36,608 nucleotides of DNA from positions 1 through 36,608 of the forward strand of contig NZ_ADFP01000069.1 of assembly GCF_000177335.1 (NCBI RefSeq), read 5' to 3'. Under the pieces are notes generated by a model. That model saw nothing but the letters and a program-made list of their open reading frames with translations, did no database searches and had not been told where the DNA came from. Below are positions 25,510-33,806 of the stretch, piece after piece; the stretch's first letter is position 1, and every line of letters begins with the position of its first letter. This stretch comes from Pyramidobacter piscolens W5455 (lineage in GTDB: Bacteria; Synergistota; Synergistia; Synergistales; Dethiosulfovibrionaceae). The position numbers and the translations under genes are program-made.

Positions 25510-27438
25510 TTACTCCAAAAAATCCCGGAGTTTTTTGCTGCGGCTGGGATGGCGCAGTTTTCTCAGCGCCTTGGCTTCGATCTGACGGATGCGCTCGCGG
25601 GTGACGCCGAAACGGCGGCCGACTTCTTCAAGCGTATAAGAGCGCCCATCCTCCAGCCCGAAGCGGTAGCGCAGCACTTCGCGCTCGCGGTCCGACAGGG
25701 CGTCGAGCATCTCCTCGATCTGCTCGTGAAGAAGGTTGCCGGCGGCCGCGTCTTCGGGGCTGGGCATGTTGCGGTCCTCGATAAAATCGCCGAGCTGGCT
25801 GTCCTCTTCTTCGCCGATGGGCGTTTCCAACGAGACGGGAAGCTGAGCGATGCGGCGGATCTCTTCGACGCGCCCGCTTTCGATTTCCATTTCATGGGCG
25901 ATCTCCTCGTCGCTGGGTTCGCGTCCAAGTTTCTGCACGAGCTGGCGGGAAATGCGCACCATCTTGTTGATCGTCTCGACCATGTGCACGGGGATGCGGA
26001 TCGTGCGCGCCTGATCGGCGATAGCGCGGGTGATGGCCTGACGGATCCACCAGGTGGCGTAGGTGCTGAACTTGAAGCCTTTGCGGTAGTCGAACTTCTC
26101 CACGGCGCGGATCAGGCCGAGATTGCCCTCCTGGATCAGGTCGAGGAACAGCATGCCGCGGCCGATGTATTTCTTGGCGATGCTGACGACCAGACGGAGA
26201 TTGGCGTCGATGATCTGCTGTTTCGCCTCCGCGTCGCCGGCTTCGACTTTGATCGCCAGCTCGCGTTCCTTTTCTCCGCTTAAGAGGGGGACCTTGCCGA
26301 TCTCGCGCAGGTACATGCGCACCGGATCGGACAAGGGCACGTCTTCCATGCGCCCCAATTCTTCTCCATAGCCGGGAGCTTCGTCGCCACCGGACGAGGC
26401 AAAATCGGACGCACTGTCGTCATCGCCCGGGACGTCGGGGCTTTCTCTCTCGTCGGAAATTTTCGTCCTGCTTCTCGAAGGCCGCTTCGATTTGGCTGAA
26501 CTGCCATCCTTTGATGAAACTTGAGCGGAATCATCCAGCACTTGAATGCCAAGCTCCGTCAAATTAATGAAAACATTGTCCAGGATCTCGGAACTCCAGT
26601 AATCCGCGGGGATATATTTCTCGATGTCCTTGTGGGTCACATAGCCATTCTTGCGCCCCTGAACGATGAGCCCACGGATATGACTCATCATGGAACGCAG
26701 ATAATCCGGATCGCTTTCCGAGATTTCGCCGGAAGAAGATCCCACCGAATCGTCTTCTTCATGCTCCACCTCGAGGTTCAGATTTTCGTCAAGTCCATCG
26801 TCGGCGCCCACCTCTGCGAGATCTTCCGCGTCAGGACCGCTGAAATTGTCGAGGTCCTCGTCTGCGGGAGCCTCGGCGAACGGATCGTCGGGCTCTTTGG
26901 GAACCGCATCCAGCGTAGACGTCAGCTTGATACGCTCCGGAGCGCTTTTCTTTTTGTCGCCCGTTTTCTTTGTCTCGTCTTTCGCCGGAGATCGCTTCTC
27001 CGGCTTTTCTGCGGCGGGGGCTTGAGGATCGTTTTCCTTCGCCGCCGCTTTTTTCTTTTTCTTGACGGCGTTTTCGGATGCCTCGACTGTCCTTTTCGGA
27101 GTTTTCTTCGCCATGCCCTTCTCTTCGGACGGAACGTTTGCTTTGGCGCCCGCATCCTTCTTTGCCGTTTTCTTCTTTGCAGGAACCGCGCTTGCCACGG
27201 GGGCCTTTATTTTCTCAGGCACTTGGGATCCTTCGCTGTTCACGCGCTTTTCAGCCGCCTTTTTTCCGGATTCCAGGCCGGGGGCGCTTTTTTTCCTGTC
27301 GGAAGATGACGCCTTTTTCGCCTTCGGACTCTTTGGAGCAGATGTAGATTGTCTGGTCGGCTGAGCCTGCTTCGATACGTTCCCGGCGGAATCTCTCTCT
27401 TTGGGTTCAAGAGTCTTGTTCTTTTTGTGAACAGCCAT
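25510..27438 (-). CDS. rpoD: Primary sigma factor RpoD with long basic N-terminal extension
   Basis: 642 aa. The conserved core is complete: region 1.2 [17 protein letters not shown] (371-387), region 2 with [25 protein letters not shown] and [15 protein letters not shown], region 3, and region 4 with the helix-turn-helix [28 protein letters not shown] (602-629). A region 1.1 domain lies at about 246-304. Before it come residues 1-175, dominated by Lys, Ala, Pro and Ser, then an acidic stretch (181-245). The ATG at 27438 has AAGGAGG 7 bases upstream, so the extension appears to be translated. dnaG, the common neighbour of rpoD, is replaced by an unrecognised gene. Confidence 0.97.
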   Translation of the reverse strand: MAVHKKNKTLEPKERDSAGNVSKQAQPTRQSTSAPKSPKAKKASSSDRKKSAPGLESGKKAAEKRVNSEGSQVPEKIKAPVASAVPAKKKTAKKDAGAKANVPSEEKGMAKKTPKRTVEASENAVKKKKKAAAKENDPQAPAAEKPEKRSPAKDETKKTGDKKKSAPERIKLTSTLDAVPKEPDDPFAEAPADEDLDNFSGPDAEDLAEVGADDGLDENLNLEVEHEEDDSVGSSSGEISESDPDYLRSMMSHIRGLIVQGRKNGYVTHKDIEKYIPADYWSSEILDNVFINLTELGIQVLDDSAQVSSKDGSSAKSKRPSRSRTKISDERESPDVPGDDDSASDFASSGGDEAPGYGEELGRMEDVPLSDPVRMYLREIGKVPLLSGEKERELAIKVEAGDAEAKQQIIDANLRLVVSIAKKYIGRGMLFLDLIQEGNLGLIRAVEKFDYRKGFKFSTYATWWIRQAITRAIADQARTIRIPVHMVETINKMVRISRQLVQKLGREPSDEEIAHEMEIESGRVEEIRRIAQLPVSLETPIGEEEDSQLGDFIEDRNMPSPEDAAAGNLLHEQIEEMLDALSDREREVLRYRFGLEDGRSYTLEEVGRRFGVTRERIRQIEAKALRKLRHPSRSKKLRDFLE

Positions 27439-27516
27439 CGAACATCCTCCTTCACTTCTTCGTCCACGACGAAAAGGCCGATAGATCTTTTCAAAATTCT
27501 CACGGGCTCCACAATA

Positions 27517-28197
27517 TCATGTTTCTTCGCCGTCGTCACCGATGGTCAGCTCGTAAAAAGCCGGCAGCGGGATGGACGGAGATGGTCCGATAACCGAGCG
27601 GGTCTCGTCGAGCTGAAAATTCTCCAGCTTATTCACGACGAGCATGTCTTCCGGGATATCGGTTTCGTACGGCAAGGGCGCGCGCAGAAAGCCGAAGCGT
27701 TCCGCATAGAAAGGGACCAAGGCGCTGCCTTTCTTCCATTTCTGCAAGGCCGCACGCATTTCCACGAGTCCTTCCAGCTCGTTAAAGACCGGAAGCGCCG
27801 CCATATAGGCGATGACTTTATAGCGTATGAGGGCAATCTGCCCGTTCCAAAAGGTGCACTCCGTCACGCCGGCTTTCAGGTCCCGGCGCCGGGCAAGGAA
27901 ATGCCCCGAAAAGCGCTCCATTTCCCGGCTGTAGCCGAAAACAAGGGTAAACGGAGACATATTCGCAGCCGTTCTTCTTTCGAGGACAGACTCATCCCAG
28001 ATCATGCTGCCGGCGATGCCGCATTCACTGCCGCAGAGATACAGCAGTTCACTGTCCAAGGAGAGTGCCTGAAAGGAAAGGTCGCGCAGCAACTCGCTGT
28101 GGAGCCCCGCCATGGAGATGGTGCCGTGCTCGCGCCGGGAGAAACTCCAGCATCCCACTTCGATGTCAAGTTCGCTGTTCCAATAAGGCAGGCACAC
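27517..28197 (-). CDS. Conserved-looking protein of unknown function upstream of rpoD
   Basis: 226 aa from a GTG at 28197 with AAGGAGG 7 bases upstream. A longer frame to 28254 would run through the promoter and is rejected. No signal peptide or membrane helix is seen. The protein is rich in Leu, Glu and aromatic residues and ends with an acidic tail (GDDGEET). Cysteines are scattered (LYLCGSECGIAG, about residues 53-64) without a clear metal motif. No family was recognised. It is 78 bases upstream of rpoD on the same strand and probably shares its transcript. Confidence 0.75.
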   Translation of the reverse strand: MCLPYWNSELDIEVGCWSFSRREHGTISMAGLHSELLRDLSFQALSLDSELLYLCGSECGIAGSMIWDESVLERRTAANMSPFTLVFGYSREMERFSGHFLARRRDLKAGVTECTFWNGQIALIRYKVIAYMAALPVFNELEGLVEMRAALQKWKKGSALVPFYAERFGFLRAPLPYETDIPEDMLVVNKLENFQLDETRSVIGPSPSIPLPAFYELTIGDDGEET

Positions 28198-28225
28198 GGC
28201 ACAGCCTCCTTCTCGAAAAATCCGT

Positions 28226-28254
28226 ATATTATTATCCCACAAAGAACGCCTCAA
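28226..28254 (-). promoter_or_regulatory. Putative promoter of the unknown gene-rpoD operon
   Basis: On the minus strand TTGAGG (28254-28249), a 17-base spacer and TAATAT (28231-28226). The predicted start is about 20 bases upstream of the GTG at 28197. Confidence 0.5.
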
Positions 28255-28312
28255 TTGGAAGAAATATTTTTTAAGTTCTCTGTTTCTGTCTTTTCCGGAA
28301 GACGCCCGATGA

Positions 28313-28321
28313 TGCTACAAT
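28313..28321 (+). promoter_or_regulatory. Extended -10 promoter for the dedA leader
   Basis: TGCTACAAT: a TG dinucleotide one base before TACAAT (5 of 6 consensus). The -35 region (TTCCGG at 17 bases) is poor. The predicted start is near 28328, leaving a ~175-base leader before dedA; the promoter is divergent from the rpoD operon promoter. Confidence 0.5.
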
Positions 28322-28326
28322 AACGC

Positions 28327-28495
28327 CGTGCTTCATACTGTCCTTCGGGAAAAAGACTGCACGCTTTTTCCCGCGCCGAGGAGACGCCGCAAAACGCGTG
28401 GGACAGGGGGCCATAAAGGCCCCGTCGCGACGCGACGGCCGTCCTCTTGCCTCGAAACATGGATCACACGTCTTAGAAAAAATCATCGAGCGGGG
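28327..28495 (+). ncRNA. Structured 5' leader of dedA (candidate regulatory RNA)
   Basis: Five helices can be drawn by eye: CTGTCC (28338-28343)/GGACAG (28401-28406) closes a domain holding a 9-bp hairpin GGGAAAAAG (28347-28355)/CTTTTTCCC (28364-28372); GGGGCC (28407-28412)/GGCCCC (28418-28423) with loop ATAAA; GTCGC (28424-28428)/GCGAC (28432-28436) with a 3-base loop stacked right after; and a possible CGTG (28327-28330)/CACG (28467-28470) closure. It lies between a promoter and the dedA ribosome site and encodes no plausible protein. It matches no 6S, SRP or riboswitch core I recognise. Confidence 0.4.
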
Positions 28496-28502
28496 TGAAG
28501 TC

Positions 28503-29132
28503 ATGCTAAGCGATGTTTTTGGCGGTTTAGTCAGTTGGCTGGTGGATACGATCGGTTCGCTGGGGTATACGGGAATCGTCGCGCTGATGTTCCTGGAATC
28601 GTCGTTTTTCCCGTTTCCAAGCGAAGTCGTTATGCCTCCGGCCGGCTTTTTGGCCCACGAGGGACAAATGTCGCTGTCCCTCGCGCTTCTCGCAGGGATC
28701 GCCGGCAGCCTGCTGGGAGCGCTGTTTAATTATTGGCTGTCGCTGCGTTTCGGCCGTCCCTTTTTCATCAGGTACGGCAAACATTTCGGGATCACGCCAG
28801 AGGTTCTTGACAAAGCGGACTCGTTCTTCGAACGCCACGGCCATATCAGCACGTTCGTCGGCCGTCTGATCCCGGTGATTCGTCAGTATATCTCGCTGCC
28901 GGCGGGGATCGCCCGCATGGACCTGACGCGCTTCTGTTTCTATACGACGCTTGGCGCCGGCATCTGGGTCGTCATCCTGACACTGCTGGGCTACTGGCTG
29001 GGAGCCAATAAATCGCTGATCCAGCGGTATCTTTCCGAGATCAGCATGGCCCTTTGCGCTGCCTGCGCAGTTATCGTGGCGCTTTATATCTGGCGCCAGA
29101 AAACAAGTCAAGAATCAAAAAAGAGTCGATAG
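28503..29132 (+). CDS. DedA-family membrane protein
   Basis: 209 aa inner-membrane protein of the DedA/SNARE-associated (VTT) family, which includes undecaprenyl-phosphate and phosphatidylethanolamine flippases. Typical motifs are present: [20 protein letters not shown] (about 30-49), the conserved RYGKHFGI segment and [17 protein letters not shown] with the essential arginines, then [12 protein letters not shown]. Four to five hydrophobic stretches are seen, and the last ends in a basic tail ([12 protein letters not shown]). The ATG at 28503 has GGGGTGA 5 bases upstream. Undecaprenyl-phosphate recycling would suit the nearby carrier genes, but the substrate is an inference. Confidence 0.93.
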   Translation: MLSDVFGGLVSWLVDTIGSLGYTGIVALMFLESSFFPFPSEVVMPPAGFLAHEGQMSLSLALLAGIAGSLLGALFNYWLSLRFGRPFFIRYGKHFGITPEVLDKADSFFERHGHISTFVGRLIPVIRQYISLPAGIARMDLTRFCFYTTLGAGIWVVILTLLGYWLGANKSLIQRYLSEISMALCAACAVIVALYIWRQKTSQESKKSR

Positions 29133-29133
29133 C

Positions 29134-29179
29134 GCGTCTTCTCCACGGCTGGTTCTTCCCGCGGAGAAGACGCTTTTTT
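29134..29179 (+). terminator. Intrinsic terminator of dedA
   Basis: GCGTCTTCTCC (29134-29144) pairs with GGAGAAGACGC (29163-29173), followed by six Ts. It starts immediately after the dedA stop codon. Confidence 0.92.
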
Positions 29180-29191
29180 GCGTAATAGCAG

Positions 29192-29232
29192 AAAGGCCGA
29201 CAGATCAGATCTGCCGGCCTTCTTTTTTAATC
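29192..29232. terminator. Second hairpin between convergent dedA and csp, likely bidirectional
   Basis: AAGGCCG (29193-29199)/CGGCCTT (29215-29221) and CAGAT/ATCTG form one stem with a single mismatch and a 3-base loop. TCTTTTTT follows on the plus strand; the minus-strand tail CCTTTCTG is weaker. It lies about 29 bases past the csp stop and would end csp transcripts. Confidence 0.7.
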
Positions 29233-29260
29233 TAAAAGGGTTCAATCACTAACGGTCGTC

Positions 29261-29458
29261 TTACAGACGGACAACGTTAGCAGCCTGAGGGCCCTTTTCA
29301 CCATCGACGACGTCAAACTCAACTTCTTCGTTCTCCTCAAGGGACTTGTAGCCGTCCATCTTGATAGCGCTAAAATGGACAAAAACGTCCTTGCCCTCTT
29401 CGGTGGTGATGAAACCGAAGCCCTTGGTGCTGTTGAACCATTTCACTTTGCCCTTCAA
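29261..29458 (-). CDS. Cold-shock protein (CspA family), TTG start
   Basis: 65 aa single OB-fold RNA chaperone. The RNA-binding motifs are KGFGFI (RNP1-like, from about residue 11) and VFVHFSAI (RNP2). It begins [16 protein letters not shown] as family members do. The TTG at 29458 gives the normal length and has GGAGG exactly 7 bases upstream. A longer in-frame TTG at 29473 would put that ribosome site inside the gene, and the ATG at 29465 is in another frame. It binds single-stranded RNA to melt structure. It is monocistronic, with its own promoter and terminator. Confidence 0.95.
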   Translation of the reverse strand: MKGKVKWFNSTKGFGFITTEEGKDVFVHFSAIKMDGYKSLEENEEVEFDVVDGEKGPQAANVVRL

Positions 29459-29464
29459 AGTACA

Positions 29465-29531
29465 TGCCTCCAAAAAAAACGTGATGAAAAATCCCGACCA
29501 GTTCGGGAGCGCCCGGAGGATTTTCCAGGCA
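29465..29531 (-). promoter_or_regulatory. Structured 5' leader of the cold-shock gene
   Basis: About 70 bases. A 6-bp hairpin TCCCGA/TCGGGA (29508-29503 with 29497-29492, minus strand) is flanked by CCTCC (29519-29515) and the ribosome site GGAGG (29471-29467). These two can pair and would hide the ribosome site behind the hairpin. Confidence 0.4.
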
Positions 29532-29538
29532 CGGGGAA

Positions 29539-29567
29539 AATATACAACGATTCTTCTGAAATGTCAA
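29539..29567 (-). promoter_or_regulatory. Near-consensus sigma-70 promoter of the cold-shock gene
   Basis: On the minus strand a perfect TTGACA (29567-29562), a 17-base spacer and TATATT (29544-29539; 5 of 6). It is among the best promoter matches in the window, fitting a highly expressed gene. Confidence 0.85.
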
Positions 29568-29684
29568 ACTTGAAATTAACGCGTGCGCGTTTTTTCAAGG
29601 ATTTTTATGTATCGCGCTTCCCTTCTTCCGCAGAGAAAGCGCGCGTGCATTTTCAAAAACAGTTTTTGCACCGCGCCGCGGAAG

Positions 29685-31025
29685 TCAAAGGACATTATAG
29701 TGCCGCAGTCTTCTAGCCACCTCGTCGCGCCCCAGCAGTTCGATCACTTCGAAGATGCCGGGGCTGACTTTGTAGCCGGTCAGCATGTAGCGCAGGGGCA
29801 TGGCGATGTCCTTGAGTTTGGCTCCGTTGGCGTCGCACCACTCGCGCGCGAAGGCCAGCATCTGCTCGGGCGTGAGCAGTTCGGGACGAGACAGAAAATC
29901 GGTATTGAACTTTTTCAACAGGGCGCGGCGCTCGTCCGTCAGGTCGCTGCCGTCGTAACGGGCCGCCACGGGGACAAAGGTCACCAGATAGTCGGAGAAC
30001 TCCGCCAGCTCCTTGATCGTCTTGCCGCGGCCGGCCATGATCCCGAAACATTTGCCGAGATAATCCAGGTCGAGTTTGTCGCAGTCCACGCCCATTTCTT
30101 CCCAGAACGGACGGACCAGTTCGAATTTTTCCCTGACGGGCATTTCCGTGATGTGTTCCTGATTGATGAAGTTCAGCTTGTCGAAATCGAAGACCGAGGA
30201 CTTGCGGTTGATGTTGCGAAGTTCGTATTCCTTGATGGCCAGGTCGCGGCCGAACACTTCCACGTTCCCCTTCGGAGCCCAGCCCAGCAGCGCCAGAAAG
30301 TTGAAGATCGAATCGGGCAGGTAGCCCATGTCGCGGTATTCGTAAACGCTGGTGGCGCCGTGGCGTTTGGAGAGTTTTTTCTTGTCCTTGCCGAGGATCA
30401 TGGGCAGATGGGCGAACTTGGGCATCTCCCAGCCCAGCGCCTTGTAGATCAGGACCTGCTTGGGCGTGTTGGAGATGTGGTCTTCGCCGCGGATGACGTG
30501 AGAGATCTTCATCAGATGATCGTCGACGACGACGGCGTAATTATAGGTAGGGAAACCGTCGCTTTTGATCAGGACGATGTCCTTCATCACGCCGGTACGG
30601 CCGTCGATCAGCGCATCGCTCTTGTAGTCCACGTGGCCGTAGACTTCGTCGTCAAAGCCGATGTCCAGCCCCAGCGGCACTTTGTAGATGACCGCGCTGC
30701 CGTCCTTGTAGGCTTTGCCTTCGTCGAGAAGCCGCTGAGCGTATTTACTGTAAAGGTCGAGGCGTTCGGTCTGACGGTACGGTCCGTAATCGCCGCCGAC
30801 GTCGGGCCCTTCGTCCCAGTCGAGATTCAGCCATTTCATCCCGGCTATGATCGTCTCTTCGTATTCCGCGGTCGAACGGACGCGGTCGGTGTCCTCGATA
30901 CGAAGGATAAATTTTCCGCCGGTATGACGGGCCCAAAGCCAGTTGAAAAGCGCCGTGTGAGCGCCGCCGATATGCAGCGCGCCGGTGGGGCTGGGCGCGA
31001 AACGTACTCTCACTTCATCCGCCAT
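29685..31025 (-). CDS. gltX: Glutamyl-tRNA synthetase GltX, shortened catalytic insert
   Basis: 446 aa class Ic synthetase. The HIGH-type motif is HIGG in PSPTGALHIGGAHTALFN (11-28) and the KMSKS-type loop is KKLSKRHG (216-223). Sequence continues to the helical anticodon-binding C terminus. The part that usually follows GKAY, a cysteine-bearing zinc/insert segment of roughly 40 residues before VIRFKVP, is missing: GKAYKDGSAVIYKVP (103-117) runs straight through. Length is correspondingly below the usual 465-490. The ATG at 31025 has AGGAGG about 11 bases upstream. It is divergent from polA. Whether it also charges tRNA-Gln is not decidable here. Confidence 0.96.
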   Translation of the reverse strand: MADEVRVRFAPSPTGALHIGGAHTALFNWLWARHTGGKFILRIEDTDRVRSTAEYEETIIAGMKWLNLDWDEGPDVGGDYGPYRQTERLDLYSKYAQRLLDEGKAYKDGSAVIYKVPLGLDIGFDDEVYGHVDYKSDALIDGRTGVMKDIVLIKSDGFPTYNYAVVVDDHLMKISHVIRGEDHISNTPKQVLIYKALGWEMPKFAHLPMILGKDKKKLSKRHGATSVYEYRDMGYLPDSIFNFLALLGWAPKGNVEVFGRDLAIKEYELRNINRKSSVFDFDKLNFINQEHITEMPVREKFELVRPFWEEMGVDCDKLDLDYLGKCFGIMAGRGKTIKELAEFSDYLVTFVPVAARYDGSDLTDERRALLKKFNTDFLSRPELLTPEQMLAFAREWCDANGAKLKDIAMPLRYMLTGYKVSPGIFEVIELLGRDEVARRLRHYNVL

Positions 31026-31141
31026 TTATAAAAGTTCCTCCTCACATAATTGGTCCATCGCGTGTACAATAGACAGGCAGCTGCGGAAGAAAATCCGCAG
31101 AGATCAGAGAGCATTATAACCTGTCCTGGAGGTTTATGGAA

Positions 31142-33736
31142 ATGTCTGGAAAAAAGATTTTGCTCATCGACGGACACGGGATCGCCTTTCGCGCCTTTTA
31201 CGCGATCCCCGAACTGAACGCCCCCGACGGCACGCCTACCAACGCGCTGGTCGGCTTCTTCAACATGTTCGCCAGGGTCAGACACGACCAGCGTCCTGAC
31301 GAGATCTACGCGGCGTTCGACATGAAGGAGCCGACGTTCCGCCACCGGCTCTATCCCGAATACAAAGCCACGCGCCGGCCAACGCCCGAGGAGTTCAAAA
31401 TCCAGGTCCCGCTGCTCCATGAAATGCTTCCGCTTCTGGGCGTCCACATCATGGAACGTCCTTCGGTCGAGGCCGACGACCTGATCGGCTCGGCCGCCGT
31501 GCAGTTCGCGTCCCGCGGCGACGAGGTGCTGATCCTCACGTCGGACAAGGACATCATGCAGGTGCTGCGCCCGGGCGTAAAGATCCTCCGCCCCGGCAAA
31601 GGCGTCTCGTCTTTCGAGGAATACGACGTTCCTCATTTCACAGAAAAATACGGTTTTCCCCCGGACACAATGGTCGATTATCTGTCGCTGATGGGCGACT
31701 CGATCGACAACATCCCCGGCGTTCCCGGCGTCGGCGAAAAGACCGCTTCGAAATTGCTGCAAAGTTACGGCTCCATCGAGGGCATCATGGAACACGCCGG
31801 CGAGCTCAAACCCGCGCTGCAAAAAAAGATCGAAGAACACGGGGCGCAGGCCGTCGCGAACCGCAAACTGACGCGGCTCAAATGCGACGAAGATCTGAGC
31901 GAATTCACCTCGAAAGAAGCGGCGGCCGATCTGGAAGCGTTCGGCGCTTTCTGCGCCCGCCTGGGCATGAAAAAAGCGGCCGAATCTCTTGGCGTTACGG
32001 CCTCTCAAAAAGAACGCCCCGCCGCGGACCCGCCGGCGGAAGCGGCGCGGCCGTCGCCCGTCAGTACCGGGGACGACTTCGGCGAAGCCGTTCCGTCCGC
32101 TGCCGCCATTCCGCTGGACACGATCCTGTGCGCGCCAAGGATCGCGCTCGATCTCGAAGAATCCGGCGCGCCCGTCCCATACACGATCAAAGAAGAAACG
32201 CTGCAGTCGCGCCGCGTCATCCTCGCCGCCCCCGACGGCAGCTGGTGGCAGGGCACGCTGGCCGAACTGGCGCCGCGTTTGGACGAACTGTTGGACAACA
32301 GGGTCGTCTGTCTCGACGCCAAGGCGCTGTGTTATCTGATGGAGCGGCCGCGCCTCGGCGGGCTTTGGGATGTCAAAACCGCCTGGTACCTGCTCCATCC
32401 CGACCTGGAGAGCTACGACATCTCGAAAGAGATCGGCCTCGAGCTTTCGCCCGGCCGGGCGCTGCGCCTGTTGGCCATCGCCCGCTCCATGGAAGAAAAA
32501 ATTGCCGCCCAGAACATGACGCGGGTCATGAACGAGATCGATCTGCCGCTGATCCCTTCTCTCATCGGCATGGAGCGCCGCGGCATTCGCCTCGACCGCG
32601 AAAAAATGCTGGCGCTTTCGCGGGAGCTGGAACGTCAGCTGAACGCGATCACCGAAAAAGTCTACGAAGCGGCCGGGTGCGAGATCAATCTCAACTCGCC
32701 CAAACAGATCGGCGAGCTTCTTTTCGAAAAACTTGGGCTTCCCGTCGTCAAGAAAACAAAAACCGGCTACTCCACCGACGTATCGGTGCTCGAGCAGCTG
32801 CGGGAGATCTGCGGCGCGCGCTGCGAAATCCCGGGGCAGCTCCTGGAATACCGCGAGCTTCAAAAAATGGCGTCCGGCTTCGTTCAGCCGCTGCTGAGCG
32901 CGGCCGGCGGGGACGGCTTGATCCACAGCACTTTCGAATCGCTGACGACCGGCACGGGGCGCCTCAGCAGCCGCGATCCCAACATGCAGAACCTGCCGAC
33001 TTACAGCGGCTGGGGACAGCGGATCCGCGAATGCCTGATCCCGTCGCAGCCGGGACATTGCTTCGCCGCCGCCGATTATTCGCAGATCGAACTGCGCGTG
33101 CTGGCGCATCTCTCGGGAGATCCGCAGCTGATCGAGATCTTCAACTCGGACCGCGACATCCACACCGAAACCGCCGCCATGATCTTCGGCCTCCCCGCCG
33201 ACGCCGTCACCAAAGAACTGCGCCGCAGCGCCAAGACCGTCAGCTTCGGCCTGATCTACGGCATGAGCGTTTTCGGCCTCGCCTCCCGCCTGGGGACGGA
33301 CCGCAACACCGCGTTCCAGATCATGGACGCCTACTTCGCCGCCCTGCCGGGCGTGCGCGAATACATGGAAACGAGCAAGAAAAAATCTCTCGAATTCGGT
33401 TACACTTCCACGCTTTTCGGCCGCCGCCGCCCGATGGACGAAATCGCCACCGGGAACCAGACGAAAGACCACCAAAAACGCGTCGCCATCAACGCCCCGA
33501 TCCAAGGGACGGCCGCCGACATCACCAAGATCGCCATGAACAAAGTCGCCGCGCATTTTGCCGGCCGCGACGTGGCCATGGTGCTCCAGGTTCACGACTC
33601 CATCGTCTGCGAATGCCCGCACGACCAGGCCGAACAGACCGCGCTGGAACTCAGTCAGGTCATGGAAAGCGCCGTTCATCTCTCCGTTCCTTTGAAAACG
33701 GAACGAACCGTCGGCACATCCCTCGCCACGGTTTAA
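31142..33736 (+). CDS. polA: DNA polymerase I with degenerate proofreading domain
   Basis: 864 aa. The 5' nuclease domain (about 1-290) has LIDGHGIAFRAFYA, EADDLIGS, TSDKDIMQ and GDSIDNIPGVPGVGEKTA. The middle domain (about 300-470) keeps a DLE remnant of the first exonuclease motif but lacks recognisable second and third motifs, so proofreading is probably lost, as in Taq and Bst enzymes. The polymerase motifs are DYSQIELRVLAHLSGD (A), RRSAKTVSFGLIYG (B) and QVHDSI (C, about 816-821). The ATG at 31142 is preferred: GGAGG is 9 bases upstream, against 3 bases for the ATG at 31136. A 7-bp hairpin (31081-31100) and a weak TACAAT (31065-31070) lie upstream. Confidence 0.96.
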   Translation: MSGKKILLIDGHGIAFRAFYAIPELNAPDGTPTNALVGFFNMFARVRHDQRPDEIYAAFDMKEPTFRHRLYPEYKATRRPTPEEFKIQVPLLHEMLPLLGVHIMERPSVEADDLIGSAAVQFASRGDEVLILTSDKDIMQVLRPGVKILRPGKGVSSFEEYDVPHFTEKYGFPPDTMVDYLSLMGDSIDNIPGVPGVGEKTASKLLQSYGSIEGIMEHAGELKPALQKKIEEHGAQAVANRKLTRLKCDEDLSEFTSKEAAADLEAFGAFCARLGMKKAAESLGVTASQKERPAADPPAEAARPSPVSTGDDFGEAVPSAAAIPLDTILCAPRIALDLEESGAPVPYTIKEETLQSRRVILAAPDGSWWQGTLAELAPRLDELLDNRVVCLDAKALCYLMERPRLGGLWDVKTAWYLLHPDLESYDISKEIGLELSPGRALRLLAIARSMEEKIAAQNMTRVMNEIDLPLIPSLIGMERRGIRLDREKMLALSRELERQLNAITEKVYEAAGCEINLNSPKQIGELLFEKLGLPVVKKTKTGYSTDVSVLEQLREICGARCEIPGQLLEYRELQKMASGFVQPLLSAAGGDGLIHSTFESLTTGTGRLSSRDPNMQNLPTYSGWGQRIRECLIPSQPGHCFAAADYSQIELRVLAHLSGDPQLIEIFNSDRDIHTETAAMIFGLPADAVTKELRRSAKTVSFGLIYGMSVFGLASRLGTDRNTAFQIMDAYFAALPGVREYMETSKKKSLEFGYTSTLFGRRRPMDEIATGNQTKDHQKRVAINAPIQGTAADITKIAMNKVAAHFAGRDVAMVLQVHDSIVCECPHDQAEQTALELSQVMESAVHLSVPLKTERTVGTSLATV

Positions 33737-33743
33737 TGTTTTA

Positions 33744-33752
33744 TGGTACAAT
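33744..33752 (+). promoter_or_regulatory. Possible extended -10 promoter for the SurA/PpiD-like gene
   Basis: TGGTACAAT lies just after the polA stop: TG one base before TACAAT. No -35 match. It could give the chaperone gene transcription independent of polA. Confidence 0.35.
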
Positions 33753-33806
33753 TCTTAGGCTGAAACAGAATTTTTCACGCTGCCAATTCGAAAGGAGTAA
33801 AGTCAC

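Noticed and set aside
28327-28495. 6S RNA or bacterial SRP RNA
   Set aside because: No GGAAGGAAGCAGC-type SRP loop and no 6S-like single long duplex with a central bubble; several independent hairpins are seen instead.
31010-33751. 913-codon open frame antisense to polA
   Set aside because: polA motifs are complete on the plus strand; the antisense translation is compositionally biased and unrecognisable.
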